A stretch of 18,524 bases of DNA from Fimbriimonadaceae bacterium (GCA_014380605.1 JACMJO010000494.1:1-18524), one strand, 5' to 3'. Counted from the stretch's first letter, positions 7,376-15,771 are shown. The notes: generated by a model not told the origin, from the sequence alone. Made by a program: numbers and translations.

Positions 7376-9031
7376 ATGCACGATGAGCGAGGCATGAGCC
7401 GTTCGGATTTCTTGAGGTCGCTGGTCTTTGGCGCGGTTGCCGCTGGCTCCGGAGTGTCGATTGCCGGTCCGTCCCAAGTGCCTGGCCCACAACTCGATTT
7501 GACTCTCGATGAGCTGCGGGCATTTGCTAAGATATCTGGCCTTACCTTCACCGACGCAGAGCTGGAGCAAGCCAGACGCGATATCGCAACCGATCGCGCC
7601 GGCTTCACCGCAATTCGACAAGCAACCAATGACTACGGCTTGGTTCCACCTAATGTCTATCGAATCCCCGGCGAAGTTGATGAATTGGGACCATTCAAAG
7701 TCGATGTGAAGCCGGCGACTGTGAGGCCAAAACGCCCAGCGACGGATGAAGACATCGCATTCATGACCGTCAATGAACTCGGGCATCTCCTCCGGACCAA
7801 GCAGATTAGCTCGCTCGGCCTCGCTAGGATCTACCTTGATCGGCTGAAGAAGTACGGGAATCGCTTGCTATGCTTGGTGACTCTAACCGAGGAACTTGCG
7901 CTAAGACAGGCAGCTGAGGCAGATAGAGAGATCGCCGCTGGCAAATATCGCGGGCCGCTGCATGGGATTCCTTACGGGATCAAGGACCTCTTCGCCGTCA
8001 AGGGCTATCCCACGCAGTGGGGGACTGAGGCGTTCAGGGGTCAGGTCATCGACGAAAACTGTGCCGTCTTCGAGAAGCTCTCCATTGCGGGGGCGGTATG
8101 TGTGGCTAAGCTCAGCCTGGGCGCTCTCGCTATGAATGACGTTTGGTTTGGGGGGAGAACCGTCAATCCCTGGAACGCCAAGGAGGGATCGAGCGGTTCG
8201 AGCGCCGGTTCCGCATCTGCGACCGCGGCGGGCCTGGTTCCCTTCGCAATTGGGACAGAGACGAGCGGTTCGATTGTTAGTCCGTCTCTGCGGTGCCGAG
8301 TCACCGGTTTGCGACCGACATTTGGCTCGATCAGCCGATTTGGGGCCATGTGCCTTTCATGGTCGATGGATAAGGTGGGGCCGATCTGCCGCACCGCGGA
8401 AGACGCTGCGCTTGTGATGGCATCCTTATTGGGCCGCGACGAACGCGACTTAAGCTCGATTGACAGGCCGTTTCAATATCGGTCGCCCAAGGATTTAAAG
8501 GGAATCAAGATTGGGATTCTGGGCAGACAAGATGCCGAGTACGCGCTAATGTTGGCCTCGCTTGGCGCAACACTTGGCGAATTCAAATTGCCAAGGGCGC
8601 CCCAAGGCTTGGATGCGATCATCTCGGTGGAGTCGGCCACCATGTTCGACGCCATCACCCGCAATGGCAAACTCAACCTGGTGAAAGAGAACGGGTGGCC
8701 GCAGTCGTTCAGGTCCGCAAGATTCATTCCGGCGGTTGAGTACGCACAGGCGGAGCGAGCGAGAACGAAGCTGTTCCGGGACTACGAGGCGGCCTTCGCA
8801 GAGTTTGATCTGGTGGTCGGGGCTGGCACCGTCGGACCCATGATCTATAACACCAACCTCACTGGCCATCCGCAAATCCACGTACCGTTCAAGCCGGATG
8901 ACAAGGGCGGGTACACAAGTTTCTCCCTATTTGCCAAGCCTTTCCAAGAGGCCAAGATGATTGCCGCCGCCCACGTGGTCCAGATGAAGACGGAATTCTA
9001 TCGACTCCGACCCGACCTATCGAAGATTTGA
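7376..9031 (+). CDS. Exported amidase-signature (GatA-like) hydrolase
   Basis: This is a 551-aa amidase-signature enzyme, which hydrolyses a C-N bond with a Ser-cisSer-Lys triad. Numbered from the ATG at 7376, these are Lys203 (in GIKDLF), cis-Ser275 (in GSSAGSA) and nucleophile Ser299 (in TETSGSI); the 24-residue Ser-Ser spacing is exactly that of the family. An N-terminal export signal is present: MSRSDFLRSLVFGAVAAG followed by small residues, like a Tat signal but with Arg-Ser where two Arg are expected. A ~100-residue region precedes the catalytic domain. The substrate is unknown. It is not the tRNA amidotransferase subunit, because it carries an export signal and no gatB/gatC is adjacent. 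A TTG at 7367 and an ATG at 7394 are alternative starts. The DUF2330 gene follows 40 bp later on the same strand. Confidence 0.9.
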   Translation: MHDERGMSRSDFLRSLVFGAVAAGSGVSIAGPSQVPGPQLDLTLDELRAFAKISGLTFTDAELEQARRDIATDRAGFTAIRQATNDYGLVPPNVYRIPGEVDELGPFKVDVKPATVRPKRPATDEDIAFMTVNELGHLLRTKQISSLGLARIYLDRLKKYGNRLLCLVTLTEELALRQAAEADREIAAGKYRGPLHGIPYGIKDLFAVKGYPTQWGTEAFRGQVIDENCAVFEKLSIAGAVCVAKLSLGALAMNDVWFGGRTVNPWNAKEGSSGSSAGSASATAAGLVPFAIGTETSGSIVSPSLRCRVTGLRPTFGSISRFGAMCLSWSMDKVGPICRTAEDAALVMASLLGRDERDLSSIDRPFQYRSPKDLKGIKIGILGRQDAEYALMLASLGATLGEFKLPRAPQGLDAIISVESATMFDAITRNGKLNLVKENGWPQSFRSARFIPAVEYAQAERARTKLFRDYEAAFAEFDLVVGAGTVGPMIYNTNLTGHPQIHVPFKPDDKGGYTSFSLFAKPFQEAKMIAAAHVVQMKTEFYRLRPDLSKI

Positions 9032-9071
9032 TGCAATTTCCTTGATCAATTCGGGGGTCCTGGCGCACTAG

Positions 9072-10046
9072 ATGGTCATGCGCGGAACCCTGATCTGTTT
9101 GGTAGCGTTTGGGATGCTCGTCTCTGAAGCGTCTGCATGTTGCATGGCGTCTTCGGGACCCCCCGTATGGATGAAGAACGAGACCGTGATCATCGTCTGG
9201 GACAGCGTCAGGAAAGTCCAGCACTTCATTCGTCAGGCGGACTTCGACACCAAGGCACGGGAGTTTGGTTTCATTGTGCCGACTCCGTCGGTTCCTGACT
9301 TTGGGGTGGCTGATCGCTTTGCTTTCGAGCGGCTGGAAAGCTTGATCCCAGTTCCCGCCAACGCGGATGCTGCAGCTGGCTTTGCCCCGGCAAGCACTAA
9401 GGCAGCAGGAGGAGTTGAAGTGCTCAAAACCGAAAGAGTCGGCGACTACCAAGCTACAGTTGTGAAAGCCACCGATGGCGCGAAGATGAACGCCTGGCTA
9501 AAGGAGAACGGCTTCGTCTCTCGCCCGGCGATGACGGAGTGGCTGGACTTCTACAGCAAGAAGAGTTGGGTCTTTACCGCCCTGAAGTACGTCGCCAAGC
9601 CCGGCGAGATCACCAATACCCAAGCCCTTCGACTAAGTTTCAAGACAGACAAGCCCCACTATCCCTACAAGATGCCTTCCGATACCTTCAATGACGGCGA
9701 CACGAGGCCGTTAAAGCTGTATTTCGTGTCGAACTCCACAGTGAAGAGTAGCTACGCGATCTCAAACGATCAATGGGAAGCCGAAACGGTTTGGAGCGGC
9801 CCATTGCCCGAGGATCAACGGGCTGGATTGGCCAAGGATATCTCGCTCAAGACCGAGGACATCCCCGCCGGTGCAACGGTGACGATCTTCGAGAATGGGG
9901 AGAAGGAAAGCAACTTCAAAGAAGACTTGGTCTTTGCTGGAGTTGCCAACTGGACTCCGATGATCTTCGGCTCGGTGGTACTGATTGCCATCGCGGCTTG
10001 GGCGTTCAACCAGCGGAATCGACGTCGGTTTGTTCCCGCGACTTAG
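9072..10046 (+). CDS. DUF2330 family membrane-anchored protein
   Basis: This 324-aa protein fits the DUF2330 family. A signal peptide (to about residue 22) is followed by ACCMASSG, and the mature protein thus starts with a Cys pair. VIIVWDSVRKVQHFIRQADF and then FGFIVPTPSVPDFGV match the family's hallmark 'FxWIVPvPsxPe' stretch. A single transmembrane helix near the end (MIFGSVVLIAIAAWAF) is followed by a basic tail (NQRNRRR), so the protein is anchored with its body outside. The biochemical role of the family is unknown. The start is the ATG at 9072, with an ATG two codons on as an alternative; neither has a Shine-Dalgarno sequence. It follows the amidase by 40 bp and may be co-transcribed. 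Its last 41 bp overlap the end of the convergent CCA-adding enzyme gene. Confidence 0.85.
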   Translation: MVMRGTLICLVAFGMLVSEASACCMASSGPPVWMKNETVIIVWDSVRKVQHFIRQADFDTKAREFGFIVPTPSVPDFGVADRFAFERLESLIPVPANADAAAGFAPASTKAAGGVEVLKTERVGDYQATVVKATDGAKMNAWLKENGFVSRPAMTEWLDFYSKKSWVFTALKYVAKPGEITNTQALRLSFKTDKPHYPYKMPSDTFNDGDTRPLKLYFVSNSTVKSSYAISNDQWEAETVWSGPLPEDQRAGLAKDISLKTEDIPAGATVTIFENGEKESNFKEDLVFAGVANWTPMIFGSVVLIAIAAWAFNQRNRRRFVPAT

Positions 10047-11397
10047 TCTGTAGAAAAGTCTTCGCCGTTTCCTTGTCTCCCGGTTGCAGCTCCCCTTCAA
10101 GCACCTTTTCAGTGAGAAAGTGCTTCCATTTGCCTACTTCGCGCCCCGGCTCCAAGTGAAGGAAGTCCATGATCTCCTCACCGCCCAGCGGCGATTGCAA
10201 AACTTCGGGGGGAGTCTCAGCTTGAACATTGGCAAGTTGCTCGCGAATTGGGTTCAGATCCAGCTTTCGAACGCCCGGACGCAAGGATCTAGAGTCAGCT
10301 TCGACCAGCCATAGGAGATCGTCCGCATACTCACCGAGATCTCGAAGAAGCCTTCTTGCGGCCGGCTTGGTGAATTGTGTGGCGCTACCGAGCCGCATGT
10401 GATTTCGAACCAGAAGCCTAACGGGTTCGATGTCTCTTTCTGCCAGCTTCCAGCGCCTCAGAATCTTCCGCGTCATCTCGGCCCCGAGCTCATCATGCCC
10501 AAAAAATCTAGTCCGTCCCTCCGCATCCACCATCCGAGTCAGCGGCTTGCCGACGTCGTGGAAAAGGGCGGCAAGGATTAGGTGGACGGTCGGATCGTGC
10601 GTGTCGACTGACCACAAACTCTTCATCACCAAGAGCGTGTGGTCCCAAACATCCAAGTGATGGAAGTTGCCTTGCTCCACCCCAACCATGGCCTCAAACT
10701 CGGGCGCGATGATGTCCGTCAGTCGCAGGTCCAGCAAGTCCTGAAGCGCGTCGGGAGCCGTCTCCCTGGACAGAATCTTCAACAGTTCATCGCGGATTCG
10801 CTCGTAGCTGACGATGAAGAGACGTTCGCGAGTCTTGCGGATTGCCTCGTAAAGTCCAGGTGCGGGTTCAAAGCCGAGTTGCCACCGAAACCGAACTGCT
10901 CGGAGCATCCGAAGCGGGTCGTCGTGGAAGGTTGCGATGGGGTCTAACGGGGTGCGGAGGATGCCTGTCTCAAGGTCGGCTTTGCCATTGCCAAGCGGGT
11001 CCTGCAACTCCCAGGAGTCCAAGTCCCGCATCAGGGTGTTGACGGTGAAGTCCCTGCGTTGGGCATCTTCCAGATAGGTAGCTGGCTCGACATCAGGCTT
11101 GCGGCTTTCTTCCGAATAGCTTTCCTTTCGGGCCGTGACAAGTTCAATGGCGATGCCTTGAACTCGGACCATCGCTGTGCCGAAGCGAGGATAGGTGACG
11201 GGAGCGATGTCGCTGACTTTCTTTTCCCACAGCAACTCAGCAAGGTTTGGGGCGCTTTGACGAGTGACGAGATCGAAGTCGTTCTTCACTGGGAGTCCAA
11301 GAAGCTCATCGCGCACCGCACCCCCGACCAAAAAAAGGTCGCCCTGGAAGGTTGTGCCGCAAATAGCGGCTCGGATCGCTTCCAGGGCGGGGTGCAT
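10006..11397 (-). CDS. CCA tRNA nucleotidyltransferase, HD-domain type
   Basis: This 463-aa class II nucleotidyltransferase adds or repairs the 3' CCA end of tRNA in the cytosol. GDLFLVGGAVRDELLG carries the GG-nucleotide motif and D40-F-D42 the two metal-binding acidic residues. RRDFTVNTLMRDL is the next conserved motif, DDPLRMLRAVRFRWQLGF is the head/neck RNA-binding motif, and LILAALFHDVGKPLTR is an HD phosphohydrolase domain (around 280). The sequence cannot separate full CCA addition from an A-adding or poly(A) polymerase. It starts 8 nt downstream of the VIT-VWA gene. A TAGAAT box overlapping that gene's stop codon lies 5 nt before its ATG, so it may have its own leaderless promoter. 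The C-terminal tail overlaps the DUF2330 gene by 41 bp. Confidence 0.92.
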   Translation of the reverse strand: MHPALEAIRAAICGTTFQGDLFLVGGAVRDELLGLPVKNDFDLVTRQSAPNLAELLWEKKVSDIAPVTYPRFGTAMVRVQGIAIELVTARKESYSEESRKPDVEPATYLEDAQRRDFTVNTLMRDLDSWELQDPLGNGKADLETGILRTPLDPIATFHDDPLRMLRAVRFRWQLGFEPAPGLYEAIRKTRERLFIVSYERIRDELLKILSRETAPDALQDLLDLRLTDIIAPEFEAMVGVEQGNFHHLDVWDHTLLVMKSLWSVDTHDPTVHLILAALFHDVGKPLTRMVDAEGRTRFFGHDELGAEMTRKILRRWKLAERDIEPVRLLVRNHMRLGSATQFTKPAARRLLRDLGEYADDLLWLVEADSRSLRPGVRKLDLNPIREQLANVQAETPPEVLQSPLGGEEIMDFLHLEPGREVGKWKHFLTEKVLEGELQPGDKETAKTFLQTKSREQTDVDSAG

Positions 11398-11402
11398 TAC
11401 TT

Positions 11403-11408
11403 ATTCTA
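11403..11408 (-). promoter_or_regulatory. -10-like box TAGAAT before the CCA gene
   Basis: Read on the minus strand, TAGAAT lies 5 nt before the ATG at 11397. Its first three bases are the stop codon of the upstream VIT-VWA gene. No Shine-Dalgarno sequence was seen. Confidence 0.38.
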
Positions 11409-13820
11409 GAGCTTCTTGATCTTGTCTACCTCGTCGACCTGGGCCAATTCGATAAGAATCTTCGCGTCGCAAGTACCCATCGCGACTCTCAGCTTCTCGT
11501 CAAAGAAGTCGACCTTGAGCCCTAGCTTCGTCATCTTGGCCAGCACCGCCTTGTCGAGCTTCTTAAACCAGACCTCGATCTCGACGCTTCCTTTTGCATC
11601 GCGAAGAGCTTTCGGAACTCGGGTTTCGTAGCGATACAGGCGACGCTCCTCTGGCTTCATCTTGGAGTCGTCTTGTCGGACGATAGTCGCGTCCTCAGCC
11701 TTGCTCTCCAATCCGTCCCCGAGACTCTTGAGACGCCTTACCGGAACACCGTTCGATACAGGAATATTGCCACCGCCCGTTGTGCCTGTGGTGCCAGTTG
11801 TTCCGGTCGAGCCACCGCCTCCGCCGAATCCGCCGCCACCAAATCCTCCGGATGCTCCCGGACTTGCCAATCTTGAGGAACTCCTCCCGCCATACGCTAG
11901 GTTCATTTGTTTGTCTTTGCCGAAGATGCCCTCATAGCTGACGCCATCGGCCATCTCTACGGGAACGGCAACCGTACGTTGCTTGCCGCCGATGTTGATA
12001 ACCTTCTTCTCGACGGCAACAAACGAGGTTAATTGGGTCATGATCCCGAACTCGAGGGCAACTTGGATGATGTCTTCGTTGGACACCTTGGATGACTCGG
12101 GGTAAGCCGCCGCTAGATGGTTTCGACGAGTCAATTCATCCACTCTTTGTCGAGCCCAAAGGGACTCAAGCGCAGGAGCGTGGGCGTTGGCAGGGAAATC
12201 TAGATCGATGGTTTTTGACCATGGTTGGCCGCCAAGCTCGCCCTTCAAGGTCAACTTGCCTTTGCCGGGATTTGAGTATCGACCCGTTATGATCACCGGA
12301 TTCTCGCTGAACACGTCTGGAATGGCTCTCGGCAGGGCGTCTTGGATGTCGACACCCTCGAATGACGCAGAAACATCGGTAAGAATGGGCGATCGGGTTC
12401 GATCGATGAATCTCTTCACCGCGCCATCCGCGGCTTCTGCCAACGTCACATACTCGACGTCGCCCTTGCCTTCAAAGGCCATCTGATCGATGAGATACCG
12501 GTTGACCGAGTTGCCGATCCCGAAAGTGAACATTCGAGCACGGTCGCGATTCTTTTGAATCGTGTCCAAAATCAAAGCTTCATCGCCAACGTACCCGTCG
12601 GTGTTGAAGATCACCATCCTCAGACGATCCGGATCGTTCTGTCCCGCCAATGCGGCAACTGCTCCCTCGCGAATGTGAGTTCCGCCGTTGGCCTGCATTC
12701 CCTTCACGAAAGCTTCTGCCTCGGCAATGTTCTTCGCGGTGTTGGGTTTGGCGGCTGGCCAAAGCATCCTGACTTGAGTGTTGAAGCCCATCACGTTGAA
12801 CGTGTCGCCGGGTCGAAGGGTCTTGATCAGCGACAAGGTCAGTTCCTTCGACTTCTCGATGGGAAACCCGGATTGACTACCGCTTTGATCCATCACGAAG
12901 ACGACTTCTCTTGGCGCGATCTGCGTCTGTCGGGGCGTCTTCGGCGGCATCAGGATTAGGGTGAAGAACCCGCCTTTCTGGCCCATGTGAGTGATAAATG
13001 CATCCTGAACTGTGTCGGTTGACGTGCGATAGCGAAGGATGAAGTCCTTATTGGGAATCTCGTCGCCCCTCGCCAAAGTGATTTTTGCCGCCTCTTGGCC
13101 CCGGCGATTCACATTGACCTTGTGCAGGACCGAGTTGAACTCCTGAATCGGAGCTCCCGCATCGAGATTGATGGTCAGGTCAATACTCGCTCCGCTTCGA
13201 GTTCCATTATGAACGATAGTCGGCGAGATTTTTGCGGGGTCAGGAGCGTTCGCGGTATAGCGAGGGCCGACTACCATTGGAAAATTGAACTCAAACTGCC
13301 CTTCCTCGAACTTGAGGATCTGGACGTAGCTGATGATGATCTTCACCTTGGAGCCCGGCATGATGTTGGCTACGGACTGGGTGAAGACGTTCGGACGCTC
13401 TTGATCGAGCAAAGCGGCGGACTGGCCGGCGTTTTTAGCTTCGTCATATATTCGCCGAGCATCCTCTCGACGCTTGATCTCAGCTTCGACCAGCCTCGTC
13501 CCGAGCTGCATCTGCATCCGGTCAACCGACGCGTCGTTCGGCAAGGGAAATGTGTAAATGGCTTCGATCGGTTCGTTGGTTGGGTTCTGGAAAGTCTGGG
13601 TTACCGTAACCCGAGCTCCGAAACCAGAAACGTCGGCGGTTACCGAGGTCCGTTCTAAGGGACAAAGACTCCCGGCTTTGCCATCTTTCTGAATGATCGT
13701 CAGTTGGCCTGGTGCAGGCTCGTTGCTTGCTTGGGCTGGTGCTTGACGGCTGCTTAGCATCGTCGCCGCTAAAAGGGTAATTGTCAACATTCCTACCGCT
13801 CCGATTGTTTGAGTCTGCAT
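11406..13820 (-). CDS. Secreted VIT and von Willebrand factor A domain protein
   Basis: From the ATG at 13820 this is an 804-aa exported protein. A signal peptide (MQTQTIGAVGMLTITLLAA...) ends near APAQA. A VIT domain follows (~30-160; FGARVTVTQTFQNPTNEPIEAIYTF without the full run, then EAEIKRREDARRIYDEAK). A VWA domain starts around 305, with MIDAS residues D311-Q-S313-G-S315 in VFVMDQSGSQSG and a typical NTDGYVGDE loop. Then comes a Gly/Thr linker (GGFGGGGFGGGGG then TGTTGTTGTTGG). About 110 residues at the C-terminus, including VEIEVWFKKLD, may form a small extra domain. Such proteins bind metal and partner proteins, and their bacterial role is poorly known. The frame extends to a TTG at 13856, but the extra residues are polar and would precede the signal peptide. 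Confidence 0.88.
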   Translation of the reverse strand: MQTQTIGAVGMLTITLLAATMLSSRQAPAQASNEPAPGQLTIIQKDGKAGSLCPLERTSVTADVSGFGARVTVTQTFQNPTNEPIEAIYTFPLPNDASVDRMQMQLGTRLVEAEIKRREDARRIYDEAKNAGQSAALLDQERPNVFTQSVANIMPGSKVKIIISYVQILKFEEGQFEFNFPMVVGPRYTANAPDPAKISPTIVHNGTRSGASIDLTINLDAGAPIQEFNSVLHKVNVNRRGQEAAKITLARGDEIPNKDFILRYRTSTDTVQDAFITHMGQKGGFFTLILMPPKTPRQTQIAPREVVFVMDQSGSQSGFPIEKSKELTLSLIKTLRPGDTFNVMGFNTQVRMLWPAAKPNTAKNIAEAEAFVKGMQANGGTHIREGAVAALAGQNDPDRLRMVIFNTDGYVGDEALILDTIQKNRDRARMFTFGIGNSVNRYLIDQMAFEGKGDVEYVTLAEAADGAVKRFIDRTRSPILTDVSASFEGVDIQDALPRAIPDVFSENPVIITGRYSNPGKGKLTLKGELGGQPWSKTIDLDFPANAHAPALESLWARQRVDELTRRNHLAAAYPESSKVSNEDIIQVALEFGIMTQLTSFVAVEKKVINIGGKQRTVAVPVEMADGVSYEGIFGKDKQMNLAYGGRSSSRLASPGASGGFGGGGFGGGGGSTGTTGTTGTTGGGNIPVSNGVPVRRLKSLGDGLESKAEDATIVRQDDSKMKPEERRLYRYETRVPKALRDAKGSVEIEVWFKKLDKAVLAKMTKLGLKVDFFDEKLRVAMGTCDAKILIELAQVDEVDKIKKL
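11775..11860. repeat. Low-complexity Gly/Thr-coding tract
   Basis: GC-rich imperfect triplet repeats inside the VIT-VWA gene encode the Gly-rich block and the repeated Gly-Thr-Thr linker. The tract is prone to length change by slippage. It separates the central part from the C-terminal part of the protein. Confidence 0.6.
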
Positions 13821-13962
13821 GTTGGATGGGTGACGCGCAGGGGTCGTTTCGTTCAATTGTTGCGAAAGTGTCGATCACAACTTCTGGCTCTTATTTTGCC
13901 CGGATGCTGATCAATTGCCTTAAACAACCGTTTTTATATTGGTAGGTAGGTAAATTCCCAAC
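13821..13962. promoter_or_regulatory. Divergent intergenic region between VIT-VWA and sugar dehydrogenase genes
   Basis: This AT-richer 142-bp region must hold both promoters. For the plus-strand gene, TAAATT (13951-13956) lies 6 nt before the GTG at 13963, and an alternative TATATT lies at 13935-13940. Three tandem GGTA units (13941-13952) stand between them. No clear box was found for the VIT-VWA gene. Confidence 0.4.
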
Positions 13963-15423
13963 GTGGCCAAGTCGCTTCTTCTTCTCACCGCCTTCGGCGG
14001 AGCAGCTTTTTCGTGGATGTGTATGCCGTCGGCAAGCGAGGGTTCGCCCAAGCAAGGCGGCACTCAGCAACGACGCAATGTCAATGTCACCCAGCTGTAC
14101 AACGAGTACTGCGGCAAGTGCCATGGGACGAGTGGCGAAGGCGGCGGTGGCGGAACCAAATCGCTCCTGACCCGCGATAAGTTCGACCAGAAGTGGGACA
14201 AACCTTTCTTCGACGCAATCAAAAAAGGCGTCCCCGACATGGGCATGGACCCATACGGCGAAACGCTGTCCGATCCCGAAGTCTGGGCGCTGGTCGTTCA
14301 CCTGCGCGAGCTCCAGTACAAGGATCTGCGGGCCAAGGAACCGAATCGAAAGGCGGGCAGTGGACCTCACAAGTCGACGCATCACGACTACCGAATCGAA
14401 GAGGTGGTGGGCGGCGGGCTGAGAACCCCATGGTCGATCGATTGGCTATCCGATGGGCGAATGTTGATCAACAATCGGTCAGGGGCCATGAACCTTGTTG
14501 AGAAGGGCCAGATCGTCGGAACTGTGGAGGGAATACCGGTTTCGGCAGAACAGGGGCAAGGGGGCCTAATGGAAGTGGCCGTGCACCCTAACCACAAGTC
14601 CAATGGTTGGATTTATCTAACGTACACCGAGCCTGCGTCCTCCGGCTCTGGCGGCATGACCAAGGTTGTCCGCGGAAAAATTCAAGGGAGCCGATGGACG
14701 AGCCAGCAGACGGTTTGGCAGTCGGATCAGAAGTATTACAACCGGGCTGGCGTTCACTTCGGAAGCAAGATCGCGTTCGACGGAAAGGGGCACATCTTCT
14801 TCTCAGTGGGCGAGCGGGGTTCAAACATGGGTGCCCAATCCTTGGAGACTCCATACGGCAAGGTCATGCGGCTCAACGAGGACGGTACGATACCGAACGA
14901 TAATCCTTATGTCGGTACGAACGGCGCCGAAAAGGCGACCTGGTCTTATGGGCATCGGAACCAGCAGGGCCTTATTTTCGACTCGGAAGGCAACCTCTGG
15001 GACACGGAGCACGGACCTCGTGGCGGAGACGAGCTGAACATGATCCAGAAAGGCGCAAACTATGGCTGGCCGCTTGCCGTCTGGAGCATCAACTATAACG
15101 ATTCGCCGTTTCGGACGCCCTGGGCAACCGACGGCAAGACGATGGTCCAGCCTGTGTTTCGCTGGCTCCCCTCGATTGGGGCAAGCGGGTTGGACCTAAT
15201 GGACGGCAAGGCCTTTCCTAAGTGGCGGGGCGATTTGTTCGCCGGAGGTTTGGCCGGAAACAACCTGGATCGATTCCGAGTCTCCAAGGGCAAACTCGTT
15301 GAGCACGAGGAAATTTTGTGGGGAATGGGCAGAATACGAGACATTCGCACTGGTCCAGACGGTTTCCTGTACGTAGCGCTAAACGGGCCAGATAAGATCA
15401 TTCGCCTTGTACCCGCAAAGTAG
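13963..15423 (+). CDS. PQQ-dependent aldose dehydrogenase with N-terminal cytochrome c domain
   Basis: This 486-aa exported fusion starts with a signal peptide (MAKSLLLLTAFGGAAFSW...). A small cytochrome c domain (~40-125) follows, with haem motif C50-G-K-C53-H54 and a likely axial Met in VPDMGMDPYG. The rest (~133-486) is a glucose/sorbosone dehydrogenase six-bladed propeller with the family motifs GLRTPWSIDWL, EQGQGGLMEVAVHP, AYGHRN-like SYGHRNQQGL, and EHGPRGGDELN. These soluble quinoproteins oxidise aldoses at C1 using PQQ and Ca2+. The fused haem domain would pass electrons onward in the periplasm without a separate carrier. The start is the GTG at 13963, with TAAATT 6 nt upstream and no Shine-Dalgarno sequence. 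The exact sugar is not known. No PQQ synthesis genes are nearby. Confidence 0.9.
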   Translation: MAKSLLLLTAFGGAAFSWMCMPSASEGSPKQGGTQQRRNVNVTQLYNEYCGKCHGTSGEGGGGGTKSLLTRDKFDQKWDKPFFDAIKKGVPDMGMDPYGETLSDPEVWALVVHLRELQYKDLRAKEPNRKAGSGPHKSTHHDYRIEEVVGGGLRTPWSIDWLSDGRMLINNRSGAMNLVEKGQIVGTVEGIPVSAEQGQGGLMEVAVHPNHKSNGWIYLTYTEPASSGSGGMTKVVRGKIQGSRWTSQQTVWQSDQKYYNRAGVHFGSKIAFDGKGHIFFSVGERGSNMGAQSLETPYGKVMRLNEDGTIPNDNPYVGTNGAEKATWSYGHRNQQGLIFDSEGNLWDTEHGPRGGDELNMIQKGANYGWPLAVWSINYNDSPFRTPWATDGKTMVQPVFRWLPSIGASGLDLMDGKAFPKWRGDLFAGGLAGNNLDRFRVSKGKLVEHEEILWGMGRIRDIRTGPDGFLYVALNGPDKIIRLVPAK

Positions 15424-15511
15424 ACGTTTAGTGGCGCGTCAACAGGTTGGTTCATGGGCCTTTTTGTGTCAAATCGAAGCCTGTATGTAATGACGGCGTT
15501 CGTACATCATA

Positions 15512-15524
15512 ATAACATTGTTAT
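15512..15524. promoter_or_regulatory. Palindromic putative operator ATAACA-T-TGTTAT
   Basis: Perfect 6-bp arms flank a single central base. The site overlaps the ATG of the AbrB/MazE-like gene at 15523 and sits next to a -10-like CATAAT (15508-15513). Antitoxins of this fold are dimers that bind palindromes at their own promoters, so autorepression is a reasonable inference. Confidence 0.5.
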
Positions 15525-15726
15525 GACGCGAAAGCTTGTGAAGACCGGAAACAGCGATGCCCTCATCATCACCAAAGAGATGAAGGAGATGCTCGGGATC
15601 GAAGACGAAATCGACGTGGTGTACGACCGAGACAAGGTCATTCTTCGCCGTCCGATGACCGTTCGCGAGGCTTCCGCACTGAGTGACAAGATGTATAGCA
15701 AAGCCTATAAAAAGCTTGCCGAATAG
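15523..15726 (+). CDS. AbrB/MazE-type antitoxin-like DNA-binding protein, orphan
   Basis: From the ATG at 15523 this is a 67-aa protein. MTRKLVKTGNSDALIITKEM followed by LGIEDEIDVVYDRDKVILRRP is the swapped-hairpin AbrB/MazE/SpoVT DNA-binding domain: 'K-GNS--i-i-ke', then a 'G--DE--v'-type turn and a final strand. The C-terminal helix (SALSDKMYSKAYKKLAE) resembles the toxin-binding tail of antitoxins paired with Doc/Fic- or MazF-type toxins, as recalled. No toxin gene is next to it: downstream is an amidohydrolase and upstream the sugar dehydrogenase. It could be an orphan antitoxin or a small regulator. The frame extends to an ATG at 15454, but the extra 23 residues do not belong to the fold. 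The palindrome at the start codon supports the shorter form. Confidence 0.82.
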   Translation: MTRKLVKTGNSDALIITKEMKEMLGIEDEIDVVYDRDKVILRRPMTVREASALSDKMYSKAYKKLAE

Positions 15727-15771
15727 GTGTGGAATTGAGCTTGAGCCGATCACCCATGGGCTGAACTGGCG

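Noticed and set aside
8889..9452. 187-codon minus-strand frame across the amidase/DUF2330 boundary
   Set aside because: It is antisense to two well-supported genes, and its product is a basic, low-hydrophobicity sequence without motifs.
13095..13658. 187-codon plus-strand frame opposite the VIT domain
   Set aside because: The minus strand encodes the VIT domain continuously, and the antisense product has no signal or domain.
13821..13856. TTG start extending the VIT-VWA protein by 12 residues
   Set aside because: The extension is polar and would place residues ahead of a normal signal peptide that already begins with an ATG at 13820.
15424..15522. Toxin gene or small RNA upstream of the AbrB-like gene
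   Set aside because: The ~100-bp gap holds no open frame beyond a poor N-terminal extension of the antitoxin and no stable hairpin with a T-tract.
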